Below, piece by piece: positions 53,977-62,779 of a DNA stretch of 64,000 bases (positions are counted from its first letter, which is position 1; the number at the start of each line of letters is the position of its first letter). Source of the stretch: Gillisia lutea (GTDB lineage: Bacteria > Bacteroidota > Bacteroidia > Flavobacteriales > Flavobacteriaceae); the NCBI RefSeq assembly GCF_021568705.1, contig NZ_JAKGTH010000006.1, forward strand, positions 248,001 to 312,000. Reading direction: 5' to 3'. The notes below the pieces were generated by a model that was given only the letters and a program-made list of their open reading frames with translations, was not told where the DNA came from and searched no databases. Position numbers and translations under genes: made by a program.

Positions 53977-55102
53977 TCAAAGCTTCTAGGTTAATTACAG
54001 GATTTGCATACATTAATAAGTAACTATTTACTTCTAATGAATTTTTAAAATCTACTCTTCTGGTTAAACGTCTTTCAAACTGACGCTTCTCCTTTTTAGT
54101 ATAATGCTGACCGTGAGCCTCGTTATTGTTAAGCAAATCACATGCAATATAATTTGCCGGCCACAACTTATAATTCTTATGAATTTTACGATCTATGGCT
54201 GCTGCTATTTCTTTTAACTGATCGTTCACCGAAATTTCTGTACCCTCCAACTGCTCAAACCAAGCTTTATCCAGCACTTCTCCAGCCTTGATATGAATTC
54301 GCCCTTTATTACCTAAAGCACCTTTTAATATAGAATTGAAATCTTCGTGTGCAGATTTAGTGTAAGTCTCTTCCATACGTTTTGCCATCAATTCAGGCAT
54401 TTTCAACACATCGGTAGGATCAAACTCATATGAAATTGCCACAGGAACGATCTTAATTTTTGAAAAGTATTCGGTTATACTAAGATCTCCCTTAGCCATT
54501 GCCAGCATTTTTAACACACCTTGCTGGGTAACATCATTACCGTCTTTAGTTCTACCTTCACGCTGCGCCATCCATACCGACCGATTCTCCTCAAGCAATA
54601 AATGCTTAATATATTCGGATAGGTTTTGGGAACTGCGGAGCATTTCCCGCGGACTCAACCCCCGCTGCACTAGAAAATTTCTGTTAATTTTCGAAAGAAG
54701 CATTAAAAATGGCTTCTTCACTAAATTATCACCAATTGCCGAAGCTGTCATTATAAGATTTTGCTCATATAAAGCACAGTTAAGCAAACTGGTATCCAGT
54801 ATAATATCCCTATGATTAGAGATAAACATATAGGATTCGTCACTTTTCAGTTTATCAAAACCACTATAGGTAAGACCTTCAGAACTTTTCTCCAACACCA
54901 TTTTAACTGAATTATAAATGATTTTGGTTTGGAAATCGCGTATAGAATTACACTCACTTACAATCTCCTTGATCTCTTCAAAAGATTTTTCCGGAAAAGT
55001 GAATTGGAGCAATGCTTTTACCATGGGATGATTAATATACTGAGAGAGTGCATCTTGCACTTCTTCATCATGGTAAAATCTTATTTCTTCAAAGTTTGAC
55101 AC
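53960..55102 (-). CDS. PlsC/GPAT-family acyltransferase
   Basis: A 380 aa acyltransferase, likely adding an acyl chain to a glycerol phosphate or lyso-lipid at the membrane. The acyltransferase motif is NHRDIILD, in which the His-to-Asp spacing is one residue longer than the standard H-x4-D. Motif 2 is REGRTKDG. The start is probably GTG at 55102 (MSNFEEIRFYHDEEV); no upstream ATG fits. Overlaps ansA by 17 bases. Whether it is a glycerol-3-phosphate or 1-acylglycerol enzyme is not resolved. Confidence 0.85.
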   Translation of the reverse strand: MSNFEEIRFYHDEEVQDALSQYINHPMVKALLQFTFPEKSFEEIKEIVSECNSIRDFQTKIIYNSVKMVLEKSSEGLTYSGFDKLKSDESYMFISNHRDIILDTSLLNCALYEQNLIMTASAIGDNLVKKPFLMLLSKINRNFLVQRGLSPREMLRSSQNLSEYIKHLLLEENRSVWMAQREGRTKDGNDVTQQGVLKMLAMAKGDLSITEYFSKIKIVPVAISYEFDPTDVLKMPELMAKRMEETYTKSAHEDFNSILKGALGNKGRIHIKAGEVLDKAWFEQLEGTEISVNDQLKEIAAAIDRKIHKNYKLWPANYIACDLLNNNEAHGQHYTKKEKRQFERRLTRRVDFKNSLEVNSYLLMYANPVINLEALNENKV

Positions 55103-55158
55103 GTGTATTTTTTAACTTAGCTTGACAAATGAACAAAATTTAATATTAAATACCTGTA

Positions 55159-55926
55159 TTACACCCCAAATATATCTTTTGAGTTTTCAGTGGTTACCCT
55201 TGCTATTTCCTCCATTTCAACATCATATATCTCTGCTAGCTTTTTAGCAACAAATTCTACATACGAGCTTTCATTTCTTTTTCCTCTATAAGGTGCAGGA
55301 GCTAAATATGGGGCATCTGTTTCCAAAACAATATATTCCAGAGGGATCTCATTTAAAAATTTATCAATTCCTCCATTTTTAAATGTCACCACTCCCCCAA
55401 TCCCAAGTTTCATATTATAGGAAATGGCCTTTTTAGCCTGTTCCAGACTCCCGGTAAAACAATGAAAAATCCCGAATAGGTCTTCACCTTTTTCAGTTTC
55501 CAGCACTTCAAAAACCTCATTAAAAGCATCTCTACAGTGAATCACTATGGGCAACTTATATTTTTTAGCAAGTTGAATTTGCTTCTTAAAAGCAATTTGC
55601 TGCTGCTCTAACAATGTTTTATCCCAATAAAGATCGATCCCAATTTCCCCTACTGCATAGAATTTTCTTTTTTGAAACTCTTCCTCTACATGCTTTAGTT
55701 CTTCTTCGAAATTATCATCTACCGAGGTAGGATGCAAGCCCATCATTAAAAAAACATGCTCTGGAAATTGTTTTTCCAAATTATACATAGCCTGTGTATA
55801 TGTCGAGTCTATTGCAGGAATAAAAAATCTGGTAACACCAAGCGCGATGGCTTTGTTTATCACTTCTTCCCTATCAGTATCGAACTTCTCACTATACAAG
55901 TGAGTATGTGTATCTGTTAAAATCAT
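55159..55926 (-). CDS. tatD: TatD-family metal-dependent hydrolase
   Basis: A 255 aa TIM-barrel hydrolase. Metal ligands: DTHTHLYS near the start, Glu in AVGEIGIDLYW, His in VIHCRDAF, the HCFTG motif and Asp in ETDAPYLAP. Family members are DNases acting in repair or quality control. Divergent from the retropepsin-like gene (51 bases between starts), with its own box at 55932. Confidence 0.93.
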   Translation of the reverse strand: MILTDTHTHLYSEKFDTDREEVINKAIALGVTRFFIPAIDSTYTQAMYNLEKQFPEHVFLMMGLHPTSVDDNFEEELKHVEEEFQKRKFYAVGEIGIDLYWDKTLLEQQQIAFKKQIQLAKKYKLPIVIHCRDAFNEVFEVLETEKGEDLFGIFHCFTGSLEQAKKAISYNMKLGIGGVVTFKNGGIDKFLNEIPLEYIVLETDAPYLAPAPYRGKRNESSYVEFVAKKLAEIYDVEMEEIARVTTENSKDIFGV

Positions 55927-55931
55927 AAATG

Positions 55932-55939
55932 CAAAAATA
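55932..55939 (-). promoter_or_regulatory. Bacteroidota -7 box for tatD
   Basis: TATTTTTG on the minus strand ending five bases before the tatD ATG, so the mRNA would be leaderless or nearly so. Confidence 0.45.
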
Positions 55940-55955
55940 ATTTATTTTATACACC

Positions 55956-55963
55956 TATCTTTG
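55956..55963 (+). promoter_or_regulatory. Bacteroidota -7 box for the retropepsin-like gene
   Basis: TATCTTTG, 14 bases before the ATG at 55978, facing away from the tatD box 16 bases to its left. Confidence 0.5.
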
Positions 55964-55977
55964 ACAAAACTAAAAGA

Positions 55978-56415
55978 ATGTCGACCCTGAGAAAGTTATT
56001 AGAAGAAAAAGGTTTTCAACGCATAAAGCTTAAATACACCTCCACAAATCATTTTGAACTAGTTGCTAAAATCAATAAAATTAAAGGCAACTTTATTTTA
56101 GACACCGGGGCATCCAGCACTTGCGTTGGTTTTGACAGTGTAGAACACTTTAAATTAGTTGCTACAGACAGCGCTGTAAGAGCGGCTGGAGCCGGCGCCA
56201 ACAACATGCTTACGCAAATTGCCGAAAAAACTATCTTAGAAGTAGGAAGCTGGAAAATGAAAAAACTGGACCTGGTTCTTTTCGACTTAAGACATGTGAA
56301 TGAAGCACTAGTAAACCATAAGGCAGAAAAGGTGCATGGTATTATAGGAGCAGACATTTTGAAAAAAGGCCGAGCAGTTATCGATTACAAAAACAAAGCA
56401 CTTTATTTAAAGTAA
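55978..56415 (+). CDS. Retropepsin-like aspartic protease (clan AA)
   Basis: A 145 aa single-domain protein. The catalytic triad LDTGASSTCVG has Asp42, followed by the second psi-loop segment IIGADIL near 120. One domain only, so the active enzyme would be a dimer like retroviral protease. No signal peptide, hence cytoplasmic. Substrate unknown. It shares a compact divergent promoter with tatD. Confidence 0.88.
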   Translation: MSTLRKLLEEKGFQRIKLKYTSTNHFELVAKINKIKGNFILDTGASSTCVGFDSVEHFKLVATDSAVRAAGAGANNMLTQIAEKTILEVGSWKMKKLDLVLFDLRHVNEALVNHKAEKVHGIIGADILKKGRAVIDYKNKALYLK

Positions 56416-56464
56416 AATCGAAAATTGGGGAAATTTCCCCATTTAAAACCGGATTTTATAACTC

Positions 56465-56472
56465 TATATTTG
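56465..56472 (+). promoter_or_regulatory. Bacteroidota -7 box for the 37-aa ORF
   Basis: TATATTTG ending five bases before the ATG at 56478, a leaderless-type arrangement as at tatD. Confidence 0.45.
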
Positions 56473-56477
56473 GAGTA

Positions 56478-56591
56478 ATGAATCTGACTGTTAAAAATAA
56501 AACACTAAACCATTTCCTCATGATCATGTTATCATTGGCGGTTATTGGTATTCTGCTTTTAAACATTTTGACACTGGTTTTATTATTTTGA
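56478..56591 (+). CDS. Candidate 37-aa single-span membrane peptide
   Basis: An open frame of 37 codons plus TGA: a short basic start (MNLTVKNKTLNH) and one strongly hydrophobic stretch of about 24 residues to the end. A perfect -7 box lies just upstream and a strong terminator 20 bases after the stop, so the gap between the retropepsin-like gene and odhB carries the marks of a complete small transcript. I know no homologue; function is unknown. It may act as a membrane small protein or be chance. Confidence 0.45.
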   Translation: MNLTVKNKTLNHFLMIMLSLAVIGILLLNILTLVLLF

Positions 56592-56611
56592 TTAATTGAG
56601 CCAACCAAAAA

Positions 56612-56647
56612 AATAAGGGCAACAATTTAAAAATTGTTGCCCTTATT
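56612..56647. terminator. Strong inverted repeat, bidirectional terminator before odhB
   Basis: AATAAGGGCAACAATTT (56612-56628) pairs perfectly with AAATTGTTGCCCTTATT (56631-56647), a 17-bp inverted repeat. It serves the convergent ends of the small plus-strand transcript and of odhB. Confidence 0.82.
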
Positions 56648-56669
56648 AATTTTAAGTTTTAAGCGAACA

Positions 56670-57938
56670 CTATAGTTCCAATGCTCTCTTAACATCATTA
56701 TCCATTAGTAATTCTTGCGGATTTTCAAGTGCTTCTTTAACTGCTACCAAGAATCCTACAGATTCCCTACCATCAATTACTCTATGATCATAAGAAAGTG
56801 CTACATACATTATTGGTCTAATCTCAACGTGTCCATCAATAGCAACTGGTCTTTCCACAATATTGTGCATTCCAAGAATTCCGCTTTGAGGAGGATTAAT
56901 AATAGGAGTTGATAACATAGATCCGAATACACCTCCATTAGAAATAGTAAATGTCCCGCCCGTCATTTCATCAACAGTGATCTTTCCGTCACGCGCACGA
57001 ATTGCAAGTCGCTTCACTTCATCTTCTACACCTCTAAACCCAAGGTTTTCAACATTTCTCATTACCGGCACCATTAATCCCTTAGGACCTGAAACAGCAA
57101 TACTTATATCTTTATAATCGTATTTTATTTGATAATCTCCATCAATCATAGAGTTCACATCAGGATAAAGCTCTAAAGCTCTTACTACAGCCAGTGTAAA
57201 GAAGGACATAAATCCTAATCCAACTCCGTGCTTATTTTTGAACTCATCTTTATATTGTTTCCGCAAAGAAAAAATAGCCGACATATCCACCTCATTAAAA
57301 GTAGTAAGCATAGCTGTTTCATTCTTTGCACTCACCAAACGTTCTGCAACTTTTCTTCGAAGCATAGACATTTTCTTCCTGTCTTCTCCTCGTTTTCCTG
57401 TTCCAGGAGTTCCCATAGAGGCTTTTGCCTGCACAGCATCATCTTTAGTAATTCTACCATTACGACCTGAACCAGTTACCGATTTAGAATCGATTCCTTT
57501 TTCATCAAGAATTTTCTTTGCTGCAGGAGAAGGGCTTCCAGTTGCATAGGTCTTATCCTGTTGTTGAGCTGGAGTTGAAGATTTTGAAGGAGTTTCCGCT
57601 TTAGCTTCAGCTTTTTCACTTTCAGCTTTAGCCGCTTCTTTTCTATCTTCTTTAACTTCCTCTTCTGCCGATTTAGCTTTATCGCCACCTCCCGGTTTTG
57701 GAGCATCAGTATCAATTAAGCACACAACCGCACCAACTGCCACAGCATCACCTTCTTCAGCTTTAAGAGTGATGATTCCGCTTGCTTCAGCCGGAAGTTC
57801 AAGAGTTGCTTTATCACTATCAACTTCTGCAATCGCCTGATCTTTTTCTACGTAATCTCCATCTTCTACCAGCCATTGAGCTATTTCAACCTCTGTGATC
57901 GATTCTCCCGGAGAAGGAACTTTCATTTCTAAAGCCAT
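56670..57938 (-). CDS. odhB: 2-oxoglutarate dehydrogenase E2, dihydrolipoamide succinyltransferase
   Basis: A 422 aa E2 subunit. The lipoyl domain (1-78) has the lipoylated Lys in [15 protein letters not shown] charged Lys/Glu/Ala linker at about 85-130 is followed by a peripheral-subunit-binding domain ([15 protein letters not shown]) and the catalytic domain with HRVIDGRE, whose His is catalytic. It joins succinyl to CoA in the TCA cycle and follows sucA. No lpd gene is next to it; E3 must be elsewhere. Confidence 0.95.
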   Translation of the reverse strand: MALEMKVPSPGESITEVEIAQWLVEDGDYVEKDQAIAEVDSDKATLELPAEASGIITLKAEEGDAVAVGAVVCLIDTDAPKPGGGDKAKSAEEEVKEDRKEAAKAESEKAEAKAETPSKSSTPAQQQDKTYATGSPSPAAKKILDEKGIDSKSVTGSGRNGRITKDDAVQAKASMGTPGTGKRGEDRKKMSMLRRKVAERLVSAKNETAMLTTFNEVDMSAIFSLRKQYKDEFKNKHGVGLGFMSFFTLAVVRALELYPDVNSMIDGDYQIKYDYKDISIAVSGPKGLMVPVMRNVENLGFRGVEDEVKRLAIRARDGKITVDEMTGGTFTISNGGVFGSMLSTPIINPPQSGILGMHNIVERPVAIDGHVEIRPIMYVALSYDHRVIDGRESVGFLVAVKEALENPQELLMDNDVKRALEL

Positions 57939-58020
57939 GATCTTCTTGTTTTATTTTTATTGGTTCTTCTTGTTTTTACAAAAAGGGTTTATTTTTTATT
58001 ATCTCTATTTTTGTATCTGA

Positions 58021-60798
58021 CTAAACCATTGTTTTGTCAAAAACACTTTCAATTACTTTTTCGTGACGCTTCTTGAACCTTACTGAGCTTCCTGCTGCAG
58101 GCGAACCATAGAATCTTCGACTACATACTCTGAAATTCTTAGCTTCTTCTAAATGTAACAGCAAATGACTATATGCCCCCATGTTTCTTGGCTCTTCCTG
58201 AGCCCAAACCACATCATCAGCATTTTTATATTTTTCAATGATCTGATTGATCTTCTCTGAAGGTAATGGGAATAACTGCTCTATTCTAACTAATGCAACA
58301 TCTTCTCTATTACTTTCCTCTTTTCTATCTAATAAATCGTAGTAAAATTTACCTGTACAAAATACAAGAGATTTTACCTTATCTACATTGGCAATAGGAT
58401 CATCTAATAAAGTTTGGAAACTTCCCTCTGCAAATTCTTCTTTAGTCGAAATCACCTTTGGGTGTCTTAGTAAACTTTTTGGTGTAAATATAATTAAAGG
58501 TTTTCTGTAATTTACCTTCATTTGTCTTCTCAATAAGTGGAACATGTTAGCCGGTGTGGTAACATCAGCAACAAACATATTATCCTTCGCACAAAGCTGT
58601 AAGAATCGCTCCATTCTCCCTGAGGAGTGCTCTGCTCCTTGCCCTTCATATCCGTGAGGCAACAACATCACCAATCCATTTTGCAATTTCCACTTGTCTT
58701 CTGCTGCAGAAATATACTGATCGATCATGATCTGAGCTCCGTTCACAAAATCTCCGAACTGAGCTTCCCATATGGTTAGCGTTTTTGGACTTGCCATAGC
58801 GTAACCATAATCGAATCCAACTACTCCATACTCTGAAAGCAATGAATTATAGATATGGAATTCTCCTTTCTTATCTGGGATACTATTATGCAAAATAAAT
58901 TCTTCTTCATTATCTTCCACTTTCACAACCGCATGACGGTGTGAAAAAGTTCCTCTTTCCACATCTTGTCCGCTCATTCGAACGTTGTATCCTTCTTGCA
59001 TCAAAGTTCCATAAGCCAGCAATTCGGCCATCGCCCAGTCTAACTTATTATCTTCAAAGAACATTGAATGTCTACCTTCTATTAACCTTGATATCTTTCT
59101 TAAGAACTTCTTATCTTTTGGTAATTGTGTGATAGTTTCAGCTACAGTAGTTAGTTTGTCTATGGAAACTGTGGTATCCACTTGCTCCATCATTACATCT
59201 TCCTGAACATTCTCAAAACCTTCCCATTCATCTTGCATGAAAGGAGTAATTCTGGTTGTATCTTCTTTTCTCGAATCCTCTAGTTCCTCTTCAAGCTTAG
59301 CTTTATAGGTCGCTTCTAATTGCTTAACATAACCTTCATCAATTACTCCGGCATTTACCAATTTTTCAGCATAGATATCTCTGGGATTCTCATGCTTGGA
59401 TATTGCTTTATACAACTTTGGCTGAGTGAATCTTGGCTCATCACCCTCATTATGTCCATATTTTCGATACCCTAGAAGATCGATAAAAACATCTCTTCCA
59501 AACTCCATTCTAAAATCTAAAGCGAATAAAACCGCATGCACGACAGCTTCGGCATCATCGGCATTCACATGAAGAACCGGAGATAAGGTTACTTTTGCAA
59601 CATCGGTACAATATGTAGATGATCTACCATCTAAATAGTTGGTAGTAAAACCAATTTGGTTATTTACTACTATATGTATGGTTCCCCCGGTCTTATATCC
59701 GTCCAATTGTGCCATCTGCACTATTTCGTACACTAGGCCCTGACCTGCAACTGCAGCATCACCATGTACAATTATTGGAAGAACCTGAGAATTATCGTCT
59801 TTATATTTTTTATCCTGTTTTGCTCTTGAAATTCCTTCCACCACAGCACCAACGGTTTCTAAGTGAGAAGGGTTTGGAGCAATATTGATATTTATTTCTT
59901 TTCCATTTCTTGTTCTACGGCAAGATGTCCACCCTAAGTGATACTTTACATCCCCATCAAATATGTCCTGCTCGTAATCTTTTCCGTCAAATTCACTAAA
60001 GATATCCTTTGCGCTCTTTCCAAATATATTGGTAAGCGTACTTAATCTTCCACGGTGAGCCATTCCCATCACAAAATCCTTCACTCCAAAATCGGCAGCT
60101 CTTTCAATAATAGTATCTAAGGCAGGAATCAAACTTTCATTACCTTCTAATGAGAACCTTTTTTGCCCTACATATTTAGTGTGTAGAAAACTTTCAAAGG
60201 ATACTGCATCATTCAACTTAGAAAGGATCAGTTTCTTTTCTTCGCTGCTGAAGTCAGGCTGATTATCGTTGATGTTCAGTTTTTGCTGAATCCATTGAAT
60301 CTCTTCAGGTTTACGAATATACATATATTCGATACCTATAGAGTTACAATAAATTTTCTCTAAATGCTTTACGATCTGCCTTAAGGTAGAAGGTCCAATC
60401 CCCAGAATTTCTCCTGCATTAAAAGTGATGTCAAGATCCTTCTCAGACAATCCAAAATTTTCTAAGGCTAAAGTAGGCATGTACTTTCTTCGCTCCCTCA
60501 CCGGGTTGGTCTTTGTAAATAAATGACCTCTGGTGCGATACCCGTCAATTAAACGAACTACCTGGAATTCTGCCAGAACATTTTCTGGAATTTCAGCAGG
60601 AGCTACTGAAGCAGAAGAGCTGGAAGAAGCACTTGAAACTTCAGAGGAAACCGAGTCAGTTTGCTCCATTCCAAAGTCGAAACCTTGAAAAAAAGCTCTC
60701 CAGCTAGGTTCTACGCTATCAGGATTTATTAAATATTGGTCGTAAAGTTCAGCGAAATATGCTGTATGTGCAGCGTTAAGAAATGAAAATCTATCCAT
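58021..60798 (-). CDS. sucA: 2-oxoglutarate dehydrogenase E1
   Basis: A 925 aa thiamine-diphosphate enzyme decarboxylating 2-oxoglutarate. An N-terminal helical segment (FLNAAHTAYFAELYDQYL) is followed by a Ser/Ala-rich linker, MGMAHRGRLSTLTNIFGKS, the cofactor region HGDAAVAGQGLVYE, GHNEGDEPRFTQP and the transketolase-like C-terminal part (LLPHGYEGQGAEHSSGR). Length is standard. Own -7 box at 60836. odhB lies 82 bases downstream with no terminator, so they are one operon. Confidence 0.96.
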   Translation of the reverse strand: MDRFSFLNAAHTAYFAELYDQYLINPDSVEPSWRAFFQGFDFGMEQTDSVSSEVSSASSSSSASVAPAEIPENVLAEFQVVRLIDGYRTRGHLFTKTNPVRERRKYMPTLALENFGLSEKDLDITFNAGEILGIGPSTLRQIVKHLEKIYCNSIGIEYMYIRKPEEIQWIQQKLNINDNQPDFSSEEKKLILSKLNDAVSFESFLHTKYVGQKRFSLEGNESLIPALDTIIERAADFGVKDFVMGMAHRGRLSTLTNIFGKSAKDIFSEFDGKDYEQDIFDGDVKYHLGWTSCRRTRNGKEININIAPNPSHLETVGAVVEGISRAKQDKKYKDDNSQVLPIIVHGDAAVAGQGLVYEIVQMAQLDGYKTGGTIHIVVNNQIGFTTNYLDGRSSTYCTDVAKVTLSPVLHVNADDAEAVVHAVLFALDFRMEFGRDVFIDLLGYRKYGHNEGDEPRFTQPKLYKAISKHENPRDIYAEKLVNAGVIDEGYVKQLEATYKAKLEEELEDSRKEDTTRITPFMQDEWEGFENVQEDVMMEQVDTTVSIDKLTTVAETITQLPKDKKFLRKISRLIEGRHSMFFEDNKLDWAMAELLAYGTLMQEGYNVRMSGQDVERGTFSHRHAVVKVEDNEEEFILHNSIPDKKGEFHIYNSLLSEYGVVGFDYGYAMASPKTLTIWEAQFGDFVNGAQIMIDQYISAAEDKWKLQNGLVMLLPHGYEGQGAEHSSGRMERFLQLCAKDNMFVADVTTPANMFHLLRRQMKVNYRKPLIIFTPKSLLRHPKVISTKEEFAEGSFQTLLDDPIANVDKVKSLVFCTGKFYYDLLDRKEESNREDVALVRIEQLFPLPSEKINQIIEKYKNADDVVWAQEEPRNMGAYSHLLLHLEEAKNFRVCSRRFYGSPAAGSSVRFKKRHEKVIESVFDKTMV

Positions 60799-60835
60799 AA
60801 GTGGAAACTAATGTTTCTTTTGTTGTAAAACAAAG

Positions 60836-60843
60836 CAAAAATA
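60836..60843 (-). promoter_or_regulatory. Bacteroidota -7 box for sucA
   Basis: TATTTTTG on the minus strand, 37 bases before the sucA ATG. The rest of the 60799-61054 gap shows no supportable gene or terminator. Confidence 0.5.
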
Positions 60844-61054
60844 CAACTTTTAGAAATTATAGACCTTAGGATTTCTTAAATTTATAAAGGTAATTATAAG
60901 AATTTTAACAGAATCATACGTTTAAGTAATTGACAATTCAAGCCTTAAAAACGAATATTTCTTCACTTACATTTTGAAGTTTTAACAAAAATGATGCGAT
61001 TTTTTCAAATAACCTGAAAGCAGAAGCAATCTGGAAAATAATCATGATTTTCAC

Positions 61055-62029
61055 TTAGACTTCTCGTTCCATAAGAGAAGCGCCAAATTCACGCAATAGA
61101 TCTTTCTTTGATTCTGATAATTCTATCTTATCCAGCACTGCAAATGCTTCTTTGGTATATTTTCTAATTTCCTCACGAGCCAGTTGTGAAGCTCCGCTTT
61201 CTTCAAAAATATGTTTAACCGCTTCTATTTTTCCACTAGTTTCTGATGGATTAATACTATATAAATGCTCTAACTGACTAGCTTCTGCAGGTCCAGCATT
61301 TTTTACAGCCATAAGATATAAGAAGGTCTTTTTATTCTCGATAATATCTCCTCCTACCTGCTTTCCAAAAGTTTCAGGGTCACCAAAAGCATCTAAGTAA
61401 TCGTCCTGTAACTGGAAAGCAATTCCCAAGAGACGACCGTATTCATATACCGCTTCTTTGCATTCTTGAGACGCACCAGCAACAATAGCCCCCATCTGTA
61501 ATGATGCTCCCACCAATACTGCTGTTTTATATTCTATCATTTTCAAATAATCGGCAACTTCAACATCTTCCCGACTTTCAAAATCCACATCATATTGTTG
61601 TCCCTCACAAACCTGAATAGCTGTTTCGGTAAATAACTGAGCTAATTCCTTAAAAGTGTTTCCCTCATAATTTTCAAAGAGCTGATAAGCGTTTATAAGC
61701 ATGGCATCGCCTGAGAGAATTCCCGTATTTAGGTCCCATCGCTCATGAACGGTCTCTTTCCCCCTTCTTAAAGGAGCTGCATCCATAATGTCATCATGTA
61801 CTAACGAAAAATTATGAAATACCTCAATAGCTAAAGCAGCATCCAATGCTTTCTTATAGGAAGTATCAAAGATTTCGGCACTCATCAACACCAACACCGG
61901 TCGAAGTCGTTTCCCACCTAATTGTAATATATATGTTATAGGCTCATATAAATTTACAGGTTCTTTTGTCTTTATTTTCGCGCTTAAATGATCTAGAAAA
62001 GCTTCCCGGTACTGAGAAATTGATAACAT
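61055..62029 (-). CDS. Polyprenyl (short/medium-chain isoprenyl) diphosphate synthase
   Basis: A 324 aa trans-isoprenyl transferase. The first Asp-rich motif is DDIMD in NFSLVHDDIMDAAPLRRG, the second DDYLD in QLQDDYLDAFGD. LQLGGKRLRPVL is the substrate-binding start. It condenses IPP on an allylic diphosphate for quinone or carrier-lipid side chains. The chain length cannot be set from the motif alone; geranylgeranyl or longer is likely in this group. Confidence 0.92.
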   Translation of the reverse strand: MLSISQYREAFLDHLSAKIKTKEPVNLYEPITYILQLGGKRLRPVLVLMSAEIFDTSYKKALDAALAIEVFHNFSLVHDDIMDAAPLRRGKETVHERWDLNTGILSGDAMLINAYQLFENYEGNTFKELAQLFTETAIQVCEGQQYDVDFESREDVEVADYLKMIEYKTAVLVGASLQMGAIVAGASQECKEAVYEYGRLLGIAFQLQDDYLDAFGDPETFGKQVGGDIIENKKTFLYLMAVKNAGPAEASQLEHLYSINPSETSGKIEAVKHIFEESGASQLAREEIRKYTKEAFAVLDKIELSESKKDLLREFGASLMEREV

Positions 62030-62108
62030 TGATGTAATTTTTTGGCTAAAATACCATAATTGGTACTAATTCAAATTTTACTGCAATGTTAAATAATTGA
62101 AATACTTT

Positions 62109-62136
62109 GGAAACTTTTAATGTTTTTAAAGTTTCC
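62109..62136. promoter_or_regulatory. 28-bp palindrome, candidate TetR operator
   Basis: GGAAACTTT (62109-62117) and AAAGTTTCC (62128-62136) form a perfect 9-bp inverted repeat with a 10-base AT spacer. It ends five bases before the -7 box of the TetR gene, so a bound dimer would cover the -33 region, the normal place for an autorepressor. Confidence 0.6.
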
Positions 62137-62141
62137 TTATG

Positions 62142-62149
62142 TACCTTTG
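62142..62149 (+). promoter_or_regulatory. Bacteroidota -7 box for the TetR-TolC operon
   Basis: TACCTTTG, 18 bases before the TetR ATG, directly downstream of the palindrome. Confidence 0.55.
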
Positions 62150-62167
62150 CCCGAAATTTGAAAGCAG

Positions 62168-62779
62168 ATGAGAGAAAAGATTTTAGAGAAGGCTGCAGAG
62201 ATGTTTCTAAATATTGGATTTAAAAGTGTGACCATGGACGATATTGCTAATGAGCTAGGAATATCTAAAAAAACCATATATACCCACTTTTCAACTAAAT
62301 CTAAATTAGTAGAAGCAGCTGCCCTTTATATTTTTGATACTATTTCTACCGGAATAAAAGCGATAAGTAAACAAGAGCTTAATGTAGTGGAAGAGACCTA
62401 CGCGATAAAGAATTTTGCATTAACGCATCTTAAAAGCGAGAAGTCTTCACCCCTATATCAGCTCAACAAATATTACCCAAAAGTGGCGGCTGTTCTAAGA
62501 GAGAAACAATTTGAGGTGATGCAGGATTGCGTGGTAGAAAATTTACAACGCGGTATCGCATCCGGCCATTACAGAAAAGATATCCCTATACCTTTTATTT
62601 CGAGAATCTATTTTGCTGGAATTACCGGAATTAAAGACAATAACCTATTCCCTATTGAAGATTTTGGAGTAATTCCTTTAATGGAAAATTATCTGGAATA
62701 TCATGTTAGAGCCATCGTAACCGAAAAGGGGCTAACAACACTTAACAAATTAATCAACGATAAAACAATTAAAAACTAA
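62168..62779 (+). CDS. TetR/AcrR-family regulator
   Basis: A 203 aa regulator. The N-terminal HTH is ILEKAAEMFLNIGFKSVTMD..ANELGISKKTIYTHFSTKSKL, typical TetR. The C-terminal ligand domain is divergent and effector unknown. It precedes the TolC-like gene with a one-base overlap (TAATG). It probably represses its own operon through the palindrome at 62109-62136. Confidence 0.92.
   Translation: MREKILEKAAEMFLNIGFKSVTMDDIANELGISKKTIYTHFSTKSKLVEAAALYIFDTISTGIKAISKQELNVVEETYAIKNFALTHLKSEKSSPLYQLNKYYPKVAAVLREKQFEVMQDCVVENLQRGIASGHYRKDIPIPFISRIYFAGITGIKDNNLFPIEDFGVIPLMENYLEYHVRAIVTEKGLTTLNKLINDKTIKN

Noticed and set aside
56049-56357. Minus-strand frame over the retropepsin-like gene
   Set aside because: Antisense to a gene with the DTGAS motif and its own promoter box; no support for the second frame.
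57238-57549. Plus-strand frames over odhB
   Set aside because: Shadow frames of the lysine/glutamate-rich linker and catalytic domain; low-complexity content, no own signals.
60938-61045. 35-codon minus-strand frame between sucA and the polyprenyl synthetase
   Set aside because: No -7 box, no terminator and no hydrophobic or other clear feature; unlike the small ORF at 56478 nothing supports it.
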